From the NCBI RefSeq assembly GCF_002160055.1, contig NZ_NFJV01000024.1, forward strand, positions 1-60,550: 60,550 nucleotides of DNA, written 5' to 3'. The notes under the pieces are model-generated. The model saw nothing but the letters and a program-made list of their open reading frames with translations. It was not told the origin of the DNA and searched no databases. Of this stretch, positions 43,600 through 52,672 are shown piece after piece. Made by a program: the position numbers and the translations under genes. How positions within the stretch are numbered: the first letter of the stretch is position 1; each line of letters opens with the position of its first letter. Source of the stretch: Mediterranea sp. An20 (GTDB taxonomy: Bacteria > Bacteroidota > Bacteroidia > Bacteroidales > Bacteroidaceae).

Positions 43600-43638
43600 G
43601 GCGTGTAGAACCATACACGCCAGACAGGCGTTTTTTTA
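43600..43638 (+). terminator. Hairpin and U-run after DUF2442, with alternative pairing
   Basis: ACGCC (43617-43621), AGACA loop, GGCGT (43627-43631) and TTTTTTT form an intrinsic terminator. Immediately upstream GGCGTGTA (43600-43607) can pair with TACACGCC (43614-43621), so two hairpins compete for the same bases. Confidence 0.7.
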
Positions 43639-43728
43639 TGTAGAAGGTGCGAATGGTATCAGTAATTATAAGACAATATTCTTGCCCCGCTCCCTGATTT
43701 CCCCTATCTTCGCAAAAAACATAAGAAT

Positions 43729-44241
43729 ATGATTCCGTTTATCCTTCGCCAATGGCAGGAATCAGATGCTTCTGCTTTGGCAAAATACCTCAACAATAAA
43801 AAGATTTGGGACAACTGCCGGGACAGTTTGCCTTATCCTTATACTGAAAAGGATGCAGCCTCATTCATACAATACATCAAGTCTCAAGACGTGCAAAGCA
43901 ATTATTGCATTGAAATAAATGCGGAAGCTGCCGGAAACATCTGTTTCGACAGAGGTACAGACGTGGAACGCTTCAATGCGGAAATAGGTTATTGGATTGC
44001 CGAACCTTATTGGAATAAAGGGATGATGACGCAGGCTTTGCGTCAAGCTGTCAGCGATTATTTCAGCCAAACCGATGTCGTGCGGATTTTTGCTAAGGTT
44101 TATGCCGGCAATTTTGCCTCCATGCGGGCATTGGAAAAGGCAGGTTTCCGGAAAACAGGTATTCAGCATAAAGCTTGCTTCAAAAATGGACAGTTCCTGG
44201 ACTGCCATTGCTTCGAGTTGTTGAAAGAATATGCATTATAG
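43729..44241 (+). CDS. GNAT family N-acetyltransferase (RimJ/RimL type)
   Basis: The 170-residue protein has the GNAT fold of ribosomal-protein or small-molecule acetylases: FILRQWQESDASALAKYLNNKKIWDNCRDSLPYPYTEKDAASFIQ, and the acetyl-CoA region AEIGYWIAEPYWNKGMMTQALRQAVSDYFSQTDVVRIFAKVYAGNFASMRALEKAGFRKTG. The substrate is unknown. The 15-bp upstream sequence is AT-rich. Confidence 0.88.
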   Translation: MIPFILRQWQESDASALAKYLNNKKIWDNCRDSLPYPYTEKDAASFIQYIKSQDVQSNYCIEINAEAAGNICFDRGTDVERFNAEIGYWIAEPYWNKGMMTQALRQAVSDYFSQTDVVRIFAKVYAGNFASMRALEKAGFRKTGIQHKACFKNGQFLDCHCFELLKEYAL

Positions 44242-44255
44242 GCATCCTCGGATAT

Positions 44256-44475
44256 AAGTAATCAATCAGAATTAGTTTATATCAAACACAGAGGCACAGA
44301 GACACAAAGTTCTGTAACTGTCTGTCAGTAAAAATGACGGGAGGGCACAGAGTTCGCGGCTTCGCCGCATACGAGAGAAGGAAAATTAACTTTGTGAGCT
44401 ACGGGTAAGAAAACAAAAACTCTGTGTCTCCGTGCCTCTGTGTTTAGTATCATTTAATTTTGCACATTTATTTAA
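44256..44475. repeat. ~210-bp palindromic element, copy A
   Basis: A long internal inverted repeat: ACACAGAGGCACAGAGACAC near 44284 pairs with GTGTCTCCGTGCCTCTGTGT near 44425-44445, and a GCGGCTTCGCCGC hairpin lies in the middle. A second, inverted copy is at 59257-59467, so it is a dispersed element. Small reading frames in it look spurious. Confidence 0.8.
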
Positions 44476-44495
44476 CAGGCTTTTCTGCTATCCTG

Positions 44496-45272
44496 TCAGT
44501 TTTGTTTCTCCGTCAGATATTTCCAATAACGCACCGGCATGTCTTGGCGTTGTTTGCGGGGATTGATTCGTTCGCGGATGCAGATAGACTGGAAATAAGT
44601 TTTCCAGAGCGACTGAAAAAGAGCTTCGTCGGGTGCCATAAGCGATTCGTCCAATCGGCCGCTGGTGAGGTGGGGGAGGTTGCCGGCATTGTCGATAGTC
44701 ACGCGTTGCACTTCGTCATGTCCGTTGTAGTAGAAGCCATAGGTGCGTCCTATGTCCCAGATGAGCCATCGCTGGTCGGAAAAGCGGTCACGGAAATGGG
44801 GTACAATAAGCGGCAAGGCATTTTTCTCGGGTTCTACAGCTGCAAAGTATGTGCCGTCGGCCGCTTTCTGGAAGCGGATGAATTGCATGAGACGTGTGCG
44901 TTCTCCTTCTACCCGTCGCCACATTTGTGTAAAAGCATGCACATCGGGATCGGCCTGGTTGGTTTCAATGCGGACTGGCGAGTCGAAAACCTTGCAAATA
45001 AACCGGAACATGACCAGGGGTGTCTCTTCTTCTTCGGCCAGCCAGCAGCGTGCCACGCATTGCAGGGCAAAGGCAGAGAGTTTGCGCGATAGCCCTGTCC
45101 ACACGCGGGTGGCCTTTTCTTCATCGGTCGTTATGTCCAGCGTTTCCTCATAAAACAGGGGAAGCGGCGCCCCGTCGGGCAACAGGAGGTCGGGGAACGT
45201 GCGGCGGTTGTAAGCCTCGAACACGGCAGTCAACAATCCCTCTAAGGTATGGTCGAAGATAAATACTTTCAT
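44496..45272 (-). CDS. TIGR03915 family putative DNA repair protein
   Basis: Starting at MKVFIFDHTLEGLLTAVFEAYNRRTFPD the protein has 258 residues; upstream codons lie within the neighbour. It matches the TIGR03915 family (SAM/radical-SAM-dependent DNA repair partner): YEETLDITTDEEKATRVWTGL, QFIRFQKAADGTYFAAVEPEKNALPLIVPHFRDRFSDQRWLIWDIGRTYGFYY. The start overlaps the radical-SAM stop by 4 bp (ATGA), so they are made together. Confidence 0.88.
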   Translation of the reverse strand: MKVFIFDHTLEGLLTAVFEAYNRRTFPDLLLPDGAPLPLFYEETLDITTDEEKATRVWTGLSRKLSAFALQCVARCWLAEEEETPLVMFRFICKVFDSPVRIETNQADPDVHAFTQMWRRVEGERTRLMQFIRFQKAADGTYFAAVEPEKNALPLIVPHFRDRFSDQRWLIWDIGRTYGFYYNGHDEVQRVTIDNAGNLPHLTSGRLDESLMAPDEALFQSLWKTYFQSICIRERINPRKQRQDMPVRYWKYLTEKQN

Positions 45273-46531
45273 TCCGAAAAATCCAGGTTTAGCTGGCGAT
45301 CGTCCGTCTTCTTCCTGGTTTTGGGAGCCAGCAGGCGGGCGATGCCTTGGGGAGTGAGTTCGTGGATAGTCTGTTCGGGCAATTCGCGGCAAGTGATGAA
45401 ATACCGTGCTTTTTTCATTACGATGCCCATCTGTTTCAGCTGAAAGAAACCCAAGCGTGAGAAACGGCGTGAGGCAACAATGAGGCGTGCCGACTTGACA
45501 CCGATGCCCGGCACGCGCAACAGTAGTTCGTAGTCGGCAGTGTTCACATCAATGGGAAACACTTCCGGGTGGCGCAATGCCCACGTCAGCTTGGGGTCGA
45601 AGTCCAAACTGAGGTTGGGGTGGGTATCGTCCACAATCTCGTCTACCGTGAAATGGTAAAAGCGCATCAGCCAGTCAGCCTGATAGAGGCGGTTTTCTCT
45701 CACTAAAGGCGGCTGTTTCAAGGCGGGCAGCCGCGGGTCGTATGTATTGACAGAAATGTATCCGGAATAGTAGACGCGTCGCATGGACTGGCGGCGGTAA
45801 AGCGCCGATGAGAGTCGCAGGATGTCTTGGTCGCTTTCCGATGTAGCGCCTACAATCATCTGGGTGCTTTGTCCGGCAGGGGCAAAACGCGGAGCGTGCC
45901 GGAAGCGTCGGCGTTCTTCGGCACTGGCCGTCACGCCCTGCTGTATGTAGCGCATGGGCGAGAACACGCTTTCGTGATCTTTCTCAGGAGCCAGCAGTTT
46001 CAGGTTCTTTTCGGTCGGAATTTCGATATTCACGCTCAGTCGGTCGGCATAAAGGCCGGCTTCATTCACCAGTTCGCGACTGGCTCCGGGAATGCTTTTG
46101 AGATGAATGTATCCGTTGAAGCGGTGTACCGTGCGCAGGTCTTTAGCCACCCGTACCAGGCGTTCCATGGTGTAATCGGGATTGCGCACCACACCGCTGC
46201 TCAGGAAAAGGCCTTCGATGTAGTTGCGCCGGTAGAATTCCATGGTCAGTTCCACCAGTTCGCTAACCGACAGGGTGGCACGCGGGATGTCGTTGGTGCG
46301 GCGGTTGATGCAATAGGCACAGTCATAAATGCAATGATTGGTCAGCATTACCTTGAGCAGCGAGATGCAGCGTCCGTCATCGGCAAAGCTGTGGCAGATG
46401 CCCCATCCTCCTACGGTGTTGCCCACCATGCCGGCCTTGTTTGCGCGTACGGTGCCGCTTGAGGAGCATGATACATCATATTTGGCTGATTCTGCCAGTA
46501 TTTTCAGTTTGTTCAGTACATTCTCGTTCAT
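45269..46531 (-). CDS. Radical-SAM putative DNA modification/repair protein (TIGR03916 type)
   Basis: From MNENVLNKLKILAESAKY the protein has 420 residues. The radical SAM cluster ligands are in TNHCIYDCAYCINRRTNDIPRATLSVSE (C-x3-C-x2-C, ~75). A C-terminal helix-hairpin-helix DNA-binding segment YELLLRVPGIGVKSARLIVASRRFSRLGF is present. It is paired with the TIGR03915 gene downstream; the couple is proposed to repair or modify DNA. Target lesion unknown. Confidence 0.88.
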   Translation of the reverse strand: MNENVLNKLKILAESAKYDVSCSSSGTVRANKAGMVGNTVGGWGICHSFADDGRCISLLKVMLTNHCIYDCAYCINRRTNDIPRATLSVSELVELTMEFYRRNYIEGLFLSSGVVRNPDYTMERLVRVAKDLRTVHRFNGYIHLKSIPGASRELVNEAGLYADRLSVNIEIPTEKNLKLLAPEKDHESVFSPMRYIQQGVTASAEERRRFRHAPRFAPAGQSTQMIVGATSESDQDILRLSSALYRRQSMRRVYYSGYISVNTYDPRLPALKQPPLVRENRLYQADWLMRFYHFTVDEIVDDTHPNLSLDFDPKLTWALRHPEVFPIDVNTADYELLLRVPGIGVKSARLIVASRRFSRLGFFQLKQMGIVMKKARYFITCRELPEQTIHELTPQGIARLLAPKTRKKTDDRQLNLDFSE

Positions 46532-46560
46532 GGGATGCAGATGGAATAAGTGGCTGTGAC

Positions 46561-46591
46561 AAAAAAAGACCACCCCGCGGGTAGTCTTTTT
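46561..46591 (-). terminator. Intrinsic terminator of the histone-H1-like gene
   Basis: On the minus strand AAAAAGACTACCC, loop, GGGGTGGTCTTTTTTT forms a hairpin with a U-run, 27 nt past the H1-like stop and before the radical-SAM gene. Confidence 0.8.
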
Positions 46592-46618
46592 GCATACGAA
46601 TCAGAGCTATGTCTGGTT

Positions 46619-46795
46619 TTACTGTTTCGACGCCTCCAGCGAAGCCTTGCGGAATTCTTTCATTGTTTTTTCAATTTCCAGCGAATTCTTGCGTGCACGT
46701 GTACCGGCAGCTTTGTTGCCGTTTTCCAACTGGGCTTTAGCGTCCTTTTCAAATTCAGCATACAATGCTGCAACCTTTTCAATCAGTTCTTTCAT
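46619..46795 (-). CDS. Histone-H1-like small DNA-binding protein
   Basis: The 58-residue protein MKELIEKVAALYAEFEKDAKA...GNKAAGTRARKNSLEIEKTMKEFRKASLEASKQ is helical and Lys-rich, as in the small 'histone H1' proteins (Hc1-like) found in Bacteroidetes. It probably binds DNA. A minus-strand TATTTTTG box at 46836-46829 lies 33 bp upstream. Confidence 0.88.
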   Translation of the reverse strand: MKELIEKVAALYAEFEKDAKAQLENGNKAAGTRARKNSLEIEKTMKEFRKASLEASKQ

Positions 46796-46942
46796 AATCT
46801 TTTGTATTACTTCATTTATAATGCAAGGCAAAAATACAGCGTTTCTTGAAATAAATGCAGAAAAAGGATATTTTTTTTGAAAAGAGAAGCTATTTTTTAG
46901 TGAAAAAAAGCATTTCCTTATTTTTTGCCTACTTTTGTCACC

Positions 46943-47587
46943 ATGAAACCGCTTACAGATACAGATTATATACATGCGCTTATCGCTGAAGGCGAACATC
47001 AGCAACAGGATTTCAAGTTTGAAATATCCGATGTGCGCAAGATTGCCAAGACATTGTCTGCCTTTGCCAACACAGACGGAGGACGGCTGCTCATTGGAGT
47101 GAAGGATAATGGAAAGATTGCCGGCGTACGCTCGGCAGAGGAGCAATATATGATAGAGGAAGCCGCCCAGCTTTATTGTGTGCCTCCGGTAAATTGTCAT
47201 TGGCAAACGTTTTTGGCCGAAGGGCGTACGGTGCTGGTGGTGACAGTCGACGAAAGTGCTTCAAAACCCGTCTATGCCAAGGACGAAAATGGACGAAGGT
47301 TGGCTTACCTGCGTATTGCCGATGAGAATATTCTGGCCACTCCGGTACACTTGCGTATCTGGCAGCAGAATGGGAATCCGCGCGGCGAACTGATTGAGTT
47401 TACCGAAAGGGAGCAATTGTTGTTGCGTTTGTTTGCCGAGCATGACCGCCTGTCGTTCAACCGTTATTGCCGTTTGTCGCGTCTTCCCCGTCGTTCGGCA
47501 GAGCACCTGCTGGCTAAGCTGGTGCGTTATGGCATTGTCGAGCTTTTGTTTGAAGGGCATAAATTCTATTTTCGTCTGAAGAGTTAA
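46943..47587 (+). CDS. AlbA_2 (Schlafen-type) DNA-binding domain protein
   Basis: Starting at MKPLTDTDYIHALIAEGEHQQQDFKFE (214 residues). The first 115 residues match the AlbA_2/Schlafen ATP- and DNA-binding domain (EGEHQQQDFKFEISDVRKIAKTLSAFANTDGGRLLIGVKDNGKIAGV). The rest holds a winged-helix-like end (RLPRRSAEHLLAKLVRYGIVELL). Role unknown, probably regulatory. A TACTTTTG -7 box (46930-46937) ends 5 bp before the ATG, so the transcript is nearly leaderless. Confidence 0.85.
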   Translation: MKPLTDTDYIHALIAEGEHQQQDFKFEISDVRKIAKTLSAFANTDGGRLLIGVKDNGKIAGVRSAEEQYMIEEAAQLYCVPPVNCHWQTFLAEGRTVLVVTVDESASKPVYAKDENGRRLAYLRIADENILATPVHLRIWQQNGNPRGELIEFTEREQLLLRLFAEHDRLSFNRYCRLSRLPRRSAEHLLAKLVRYGIVELLFEGHKFYFRLKS

Positions 47588-47802
47588 ACGCCTTTTCTGG
47601 GTGGATGGGCAGGAAAAGATGCCTGGTTTGTGGTGGGATTGCAAAAAATAATTTAATTTTGCAGACCAATTCTCTGTCGAAATATCCGGTCGGACTCAAG
47701 TAGGGCTTTTGTCTCTATTTGTCCGGAGGAACAGCGACATCGGAGAAACCGTAAGGGATATTTTTGTATCAACATTATTTATATATAGTATCAAGGACTA
47801 TT

Positions 47803-48435
47803 ATGGGTATTATAGCCAGATTGTTTAACAAAAACAAAGAGAATGCTTCGGGCAAGGGAGTAGAAGACTTCGTCTCGTTGACCCGCGTTTATTTCCAGTC
47901 GGTGATTGCTGCCAATTTGGGTATCACCAATATCCGGTTTATTCCGGATGTGGCCAATTTCAAGCGCTTGTTCAAGATTCCTACTCAGGGAGGACGTCTG
48001 GGATTGGGTGAGAAGGCTGCTTCCCGCAAAATGCTGATGCAGGATTACGGTATCAGCGAGAACTTCTTCCGTGAAATTGATGCTTCGGTGAAGAAACACT
48101 GCCGGACACAGAACGACATCCAGTCTTATCTCTTTATGTACCAGGGATTTTCCAACGACCTTATCATGCTTATGGGAACATTGATGCAGTGGAAATTCCG
48201 TATTCCCTCCATTTTCCGCGGAGCTTTGCGCACCATGACGGAAAAGACCATGCACGATGTCTGCACCAAGACTGTCTGGAAAAAAGACGATGTACACAAG
48301 ACAGCCATGGCTGTGCGCCAGTATAAAGAGCGGTTGGGATATTCCGAACAATGGATGTCAGAATATGTCTATAATGTAATCATACTGGCCAAGAAAGAAC
48401 CGCGCCGCAAAGACAACGGGGAGAATAAGAAATGA
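47803..48435 (+). CDS. Conserved Bacteroidales protein of unknown function
   Basis: From MGIIARLFNKNKENASGK the protein has 210 residues, mixed alpha content, no signal peptide. It is known as a conserved Bacteroidetes protein without assigned domain; visible features are a Lys/Arg-rich C-terminus (KKEPRRKDNGENKK). Preceded by a 140-nt leader after a TAATTTTG box (47654-47661). It shares the stop/start ATGA with the UDG-like gene, so the pair is probably functionally linked. Confidence 0.7.
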   Translation: MGIIARLFNKNKENASGKGVEDFVSLTRVYFQSVIAANLGITNIRFIPDVANFKRLFKIPTQGGRLGLGEKAASRKMLMQDYGISENFFREIDASVKKHCRTQNDIQSYLFMYQGFSNDLIMLMGTLMQWKFRIPSIFRGALRTMTEKTMHDVCTKTVWKKDDVHKTAMAVRQYKERLGYSEQWMSEYVYNVIILAKKEPRRKDNGENKK

Positions 48436-49022
48436 GCCTACCGTCTGTAGACATCGAGCAGCACCCCTTGCAGCCTTTTCTTCCTCCTCATGCCCGTCTG
48501 CTCATGTTGGGCAGTTTTCCTCCCCAGCGCAAACGCTGGTCAATGGAGTTCTATTACCCGAACTGGAACAATGATATGTGGAGGTTGACCGGGCTGTTGT
48601 TTTTCGGTCAGAAGGACTATTTCGTGGCCGAAGGCCGGAAAGCTTTCTGCAAAGAGCGTCTTGTTGAATTTTTGCTACAGAAGGGGATTGCGCTTTTCGA
48701 TACGGCTTCGGCTGTCCGTCGGTTGCAGGACAATGCTTCCGATAAGTTTCTTGAAGTAGTTACCCCTACCGATGTAGCAGCTCTGCTTCGTTGTCTGCCA
48801 GAGTGCCGTGCCGTGGTGACAACCGGCGAAAAGGCCACCGACACGTTGTGTGCGCAGTTGTCTGTTGACAAGCCCCGGGTCGGTGACTTTTCCGAATTTC
48901 TTTTCGAAGAGCGGGCTTTGCGTCTTTATCGTATGCCCTCGTCTTCGCGTGCTTATCCGCTGGCTTTGGAAAAGAAAGCTGCTGCCTATCGTGTGATGTA
49001 CCAGGACTTGGGTATGCTTTGA
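48432..49022 (+). CDS. Uracil-DNA glycosylase family protein
   Basis: The 196-residue protein has a UDG-superfamily layout: LLMLGSFPPQRKRWSMEFYYPNWNNDMWRLTGLLF (residues ~25-58) replaces the canonical water-activating loop, and VVTTGEKATDTLC and RMPSSSRAYPLALEKK mark the second and third active regions. It belongs to the UDG-like/MUG subgroup seen in Bacteroidetes (DNA-deoxyinosine glycosylase-like). Excises a damaged base, which one is unclear. ATGA overlap with the previous gene. Confidence 0.82.
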   Translation: MSLPSVDIEQHPLQPFLPPHARLLMLGSFPPQRKRWSMEFYYPNWNNDMWRLTGLLFFGQKDYFVAEGRKAFCKERLVEFLLQKGIALFDTASAVRRLQDNASDKFLEVVTPTDVAALLRCLPECRAVVTTGEKATDTLCAQLSVDKPRVGDFSEFLFEERALRLYRMPSSSRAYPLALEKKAAAYRVMYQDLGML

Positions 49023-49072
49023 GGGATTTTGAGGGATTTTTAGCAGGACGCTTTAAAAAAAATCTTTTAATC

Positions 49073-49103
49073 CTTGCCAATTCAAAAGTTTGCATTACCT
49101 TTG
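49073..49103 (+). promoter_or_regulatory. Promoter of tRNA-Trp
   Basis: CTTG (49073-49076), 19 bases, TACCTTTG (49096-49103), 12 bp before the tRNA. The -7 is consensus and the -33 has three of four bases. Confidence 0.75.
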
Positions 49104-49114
49104 CAGCCGCAAAC

Positions 49115-49187
49115 ACGGGAATAGCTCAGTTGGTAGAGCATCGGTCTCCAAAACCGAGTGTCGGGAGTTCGAGCCTCTCTTCCCGTG
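49115..49187 (+). tRNA. tRNA-Trp (CCA)
   Basis: Acceptor arms ACGGGAA (49115-49121) and TTCCCGT (49180-49186) pair perfectly, a D arm (AGCTCAGTTGGTAGAGC) follows, the anticodon loop CTCCAAA (49146-49152) gives anticodon CCA, and a TPsiC arm has GTTCGA. CCA is not encoded at the 3' end (the next bases are CAA), as is usual in this phylum. Confidence 0.95.
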
Positions 49188-49194
49188 CAAGGGT

Positions 49195-49232
49195 AATCCG
49201 ATATAAGCCAATGACTTATATCGGATTTTTTG
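49195..49232 (+). terminator. Intrinsic terminator after tRNA-Trp
   Basis: AATCCGATATAAG and CTTATATCGGATT form a 13-bp perfect stem with a 6-nt loop, followed by TTTTTG. Confidence 0.88.
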
Positions 49233-49437
49233 TTTAGGTCGGACGGAAGTCGGACAAAGAATGATATTGATTTTCCCGGCATGCTTCGTCACGTAGCCCG
49301 CTACGCTCCTCTGTATACACCATCCAAATTTTATCTCTCAAAATCCGCACTCCATTGCTGATTTTTTTACGGCTCGAATATTCTGAAGCAATAAAGCGAC
49401 GGGCCTGTTCCGCTATAATGCTTGATAAATATTCCTA

Positions 49438-51204
49438 TTATTTCCCTTCCTGACAGAAATGCAATCTTATCCGACTTATTAAACCATTAAAATCAAGAGG
49501 ATATTTGTCGAATACATTTTGTGACACACGTACTTTATAAGTCCCGTTTAGACAGATTTCTGTTTGATCATCTCTGAATGCTTCATCTGCACGCCTATAA
49601 AGATCGGCTTCTAACTTGCCGATGTTGTCTAATACTTTTATGTTAGAGCAAATTTCAGAGAAAGGTAAAGGATCATTTTCTTCTGCTCGTTTACGGTCAA
49701 AATGATACATGTTTACGTTTATTAATGCATAGCAATCGGAATTTTCAACTGCACACTTGAACTGTGTGGCACTCATCTCAACCGACTGGTCGCTTTCCCA
49801 TCTGGACTTCACTTCAATATGATAATCTTTGCAGCCATTTTTACTAAGAATAAAATCTTGACCACATTGGTTATTACTAACGGTTATTTCCATTCCCTTA
49901 AACGCTTCTTCCAGATATAGTCCTATGTGTTTCTCCACATAAGCACCAAGCATCTGAATGTATGCTTCATGCTCCATTTGACTGATGACGGTATTGACGT
50001 TGCTGAGTAATTCCTCCGCATCACTCCTTTCGACTATATCAGCCATTAGGTTCAACAATTTCGGACTCTTTTTCTTCATCATGCGGTTGATAGCCTTTCG
50101 TTCCTCAGGGGTTCCCAATTTATAGCGGATGGATTCCCGTTGATTATAGATTGTCTTAAAAAGAATCTTCCATGAGTCGGTATTTTCGTTTTCTGCCAAT
50201 TCTATGATGTCTATGACTATTGCATCTTGAAAATCGCCATCACTTAACTTATTTTGTATTTCATTAGCCACTTCGGATGCTTTTTGTTCATTGTATGTGA
50301 AAATTGCAGAAAAATCAGTAGACACCCACTTGTCATGAAGGTCCGTTCCCATAACCTGTTTATAAATGTCCGCCAGCCGGATGTCAATATTGACATTTTT
50401 GTACAACTCCTTTTTGATGTGTAATTCATTGTTTTGATTTGGAATTACCCCATAATAATCTAATCGTTCCAAACGCTCCTTTGCTGAACTTGTGGCATAT
50501 TCCGTTAAGAAATCATGAAGCAATGATTTGTTGTTTATTACCCAGTTACAATCCTTTGTACTGATAATATACAATGTATAGTCAAGTAGCAGATTGAAAG
50601 CAGACTTGTAGAAATCATCCTCGTTTTCTACTATTTTAGGTTGCTCAACCCTCTTAAATTCCATGCCATGGAATTTAGTTATAAGATTCATCATTCGTCC
50701 ACGATAATTCGTAAGTCCCACTTGCGACGTAGCGGAACAGAACGCAATCAAAGCATTGAGCTGATTATGGGTTAATGGAACTTTATTAGGACCTAAAGCT
50801 GTAGCACGCCATTCACTTACGGTTTGGCCGATTGAGCGTTGCAAATCATCTACCTCGTATGAACTTACATGACCAATATCATTGTATAACGTATCTATCA
50901 TCCTATCGGCGTCACTACCCATAAGAAGCTCTGTCAATTTGTATAGTTCAGCAGTCATAAAGTCACCGTGTCTTAAATCGCCCTTTTTCTTTAATTTACC
51001 TTTTCTATTAGGTAATAATTCATATGAATCTAAAAAAGATGCATTTCCGCTATCTACAAGAAAAGAGAGGAATTCATGCAGCTCGTCTGATTTCTGTTGT
51101 ATTGATTGGCAAACATCCTTCACGGTAATATAAAACTCTAAATCACGATGGCATCTCCATTGCTCAATCGTTTCGGACCATGCTATTGGCTCTGCTGTTG
51201 GCAA
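49438..51204 (-). pseudogene. DUF3883 C-terminal part of a split NO VEIN-like protein
   Basis: The 588-residue frame is the lower part of a larger gene. It has no good ATG: the first codon is TTG and the open frame continues upstream to about 51,285 (…ILIKYATQVRYNEQETF). Its middle is helical; the C-terminus (~430-520) has ITVSNNQCGQDFILSKNGCKDYHIEVKSRWESD with the D-(n)-E-x-K pattern of DUF3883, a restriction-endonuclease-like domain of NO VEIN proteins. It lines up N-to-C with the ATPase fragment at 57.7-59.1 kb on the same strand. I infer that the intervening element split one gene of about 1,074 codons. Confidence 0.7.
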
Positions 51205-51408
51205 AAGAAATGTTTCCTGCTCGTTATATCTGACTTGTGTTGCATATTTTATTAAAATCTGTATAAGGAATAAACCTCCTTGAAATCAAGAGAGTTAGAA
51301 GAATTACTTCGTTGGGGTAATGAGTTGGCAACCGTCCTGATTGCCGTGGTCTGCATCGCTTTGCTTGTTTTGGTAACTCTTACGGATGCAAAGGTATAAA
51401 AAATATTC

Positions 51409-51448
51409 AGGCTGGAAGAAGTATTCCAAATATTATTTCAGCCTGAAT
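51409..51448 (-). terminator. Hairpin after the MFS exporter gene
   Basis: ATTCAGGCTG pairs with CAGCCTGAAT, 10 bp, with a loop of about 20 nt, 30 bp past the stop codon of the MFS gene. No strong U-run. Confidence 0.5.
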
Positions 51449-51477
51449 GGTCATCCACTCTCTTGGCATCCACTCTC

Positions 51478-52659
51478 TTATGCCGTTTTTGGCTTGAGGC
51501 AATTTACGAGCAGGGAAGCCACGGTAAAGGTAACTCCTACACCTACCACACCTGTCCATCCATAATGTTGCCAAGACAGACCTGAAACGAATGTACCGGC
51601 AGAACCGCCCAAGAAATAAATGGTCATATAAACGGTATTGACACGATTGATGGCAGATGCATCGAGGGCAACCACGCTTGTCTGATTAGACAAATGAATG
51701 CATTGCATTCCTGCATCAATCAAAAGGATGGCGATTACCATCCACAAGTAGCTGTCATTCAAAAAAAATGCCAGCAGCCATGCAGCCAACACCACACATC
51801 CTCCGACAATAGAGAAGAACCTTGCACCGTACTTTTGGATATAACCGCTAATGAATACAACCGTAGATGCACCTGCCAATCCACACAAACCGAGTGCCCC
51901 GATAATATCGTCACTCGCAAAGAAAGGCTCTTGTTTCATTCGGAAAGCAAGGCAACTCCATAGGGCGAAGAACGAACCATAAGCCAATGCCGCCCTTAAC
52001 GAAGCGATACGCAAATACGGGTATTTGCAGAACAGGCGCAACAGGGATTTCATCAGCTCCATATAATTTCCTTGTGAACGGGCAGACAGCACGGGCAGCA
52101 TCTTGTGAATCATAAAAAAGCATCCGAGCATAAACACGCAAGCTACCAAATAGACGGAACGCCATCCCCATACATTAGCGAGAAAGCCACTGAACACCCG
52201 TGAACCAAGAATTCCTATGAGCAGGCAGGACTGTATGATTCCCACATTGCGCACCTTGTGTGCGGGTGCTGAATGATAAGATACCAACGGGATGAAAAAC
52301 TGCGGCATAACCGAAGATGCACCGGCAAGCAAGGATGCGCCCCACACCCAATAGATGTTCGGGGCAAGGGCGATGGCAAGCAATGCACACATGGAAACGA
52401 TATAATTGGTCAATATCAGCTTCTTCCGTGAAACCAAGTCGCCAAGCGGAATTACAAACACAAGTCCGGCCACATAGCCTATCTGGGTTAATGTCGCTAC
52501 CATGCTGGCAGAAAAGTCGTTTACCGCAAAATCTTTTGCCATGCTGCTCAACAAAGGTTGGTTGTAGTAGCAGTTGGCAACGGAAAGTCCGGTAGCGGCT
52601 GCCATCAGAGCCAGCAGAGATGCCGGAATACCTTGGTTCTCCCTCAATTCATACTTCAT
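51478..52659 (-). CDS. MFS drug exporter-like transporter (element cargo)
   Basis: From MKYELRENQGIPASLLALM the protein has 393 residues and 12 predicted membrane helices. Features: ATGLSVANCYYNQPLLSSMAKDF near the N-terminus and the motif-A-like loop VIPLGDLVSRKKLIL (~75). Unlike most genes here its ATG at 52659 is preceded by AAAGGAGG, a strong Shine-Dalgarno site, as seen in genes imported from another host. It follows the SMR gene by 13 bp. Substrate is unknown; efflux of antimicrobial compounds is likely. Confidence 0.85.
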   Translation of the reverse strand: MKYELRENQGIPASLLALMAAATGLSVANCYYNQPLLSSMAKDFAVNDFSASMVATLTQIGYVAGLVFVIPLGDLVSRKKLILTNYIVSMCALLAIALAPNIYWVWGASLLAGASSVMPQFFIPLVSYHSAPAHKVRNVGIIQSCLLIGILGSRVFSGFLANVWGWRSVYLVACVFMLGCFFMIHKMLPVLSARSQGNYMELMKSLLRLFCKYPYLRIASLRAALAYGSFFALWSCLAFRMKQEPFFASDDIIGALGLCGLAGASTVVFISGYIQKYGARFFSIVGGCVVLAAWLLAFFLNDSYLWMVIAILLIDAGMQCIHLSNQTSVVALDASAINRVNTVYMTIYFLGGSAGTFVSGLSWQHYGWTGVVGVGVTFTVASLLVNCLKPKTA

Positions 52660-52672
52660 CGGTCGCCTCCTT

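Noticed and set aside
44256..44475. CRISPR array or attachment site at the palindromic element
   Set aside because: There are no regular spacers and the two copies are single and inverted.
49115..49232. tRNA-Trp as the integration site of the element to its right
   Set aside because: No repeat of the tRNA 3' end was found at the element's right side, and the integrase lies near 57.5 kb instead; the terminator follows the tRNA directly.
51280..51402. A short hydrophobic reading frame on the + strand (ELLRWGNELATVLIAVVCIALLVL...)
   Set aside because: No ATG and no ribosome site; it lies at the presumed end of the element and is probably a remnant or chance.
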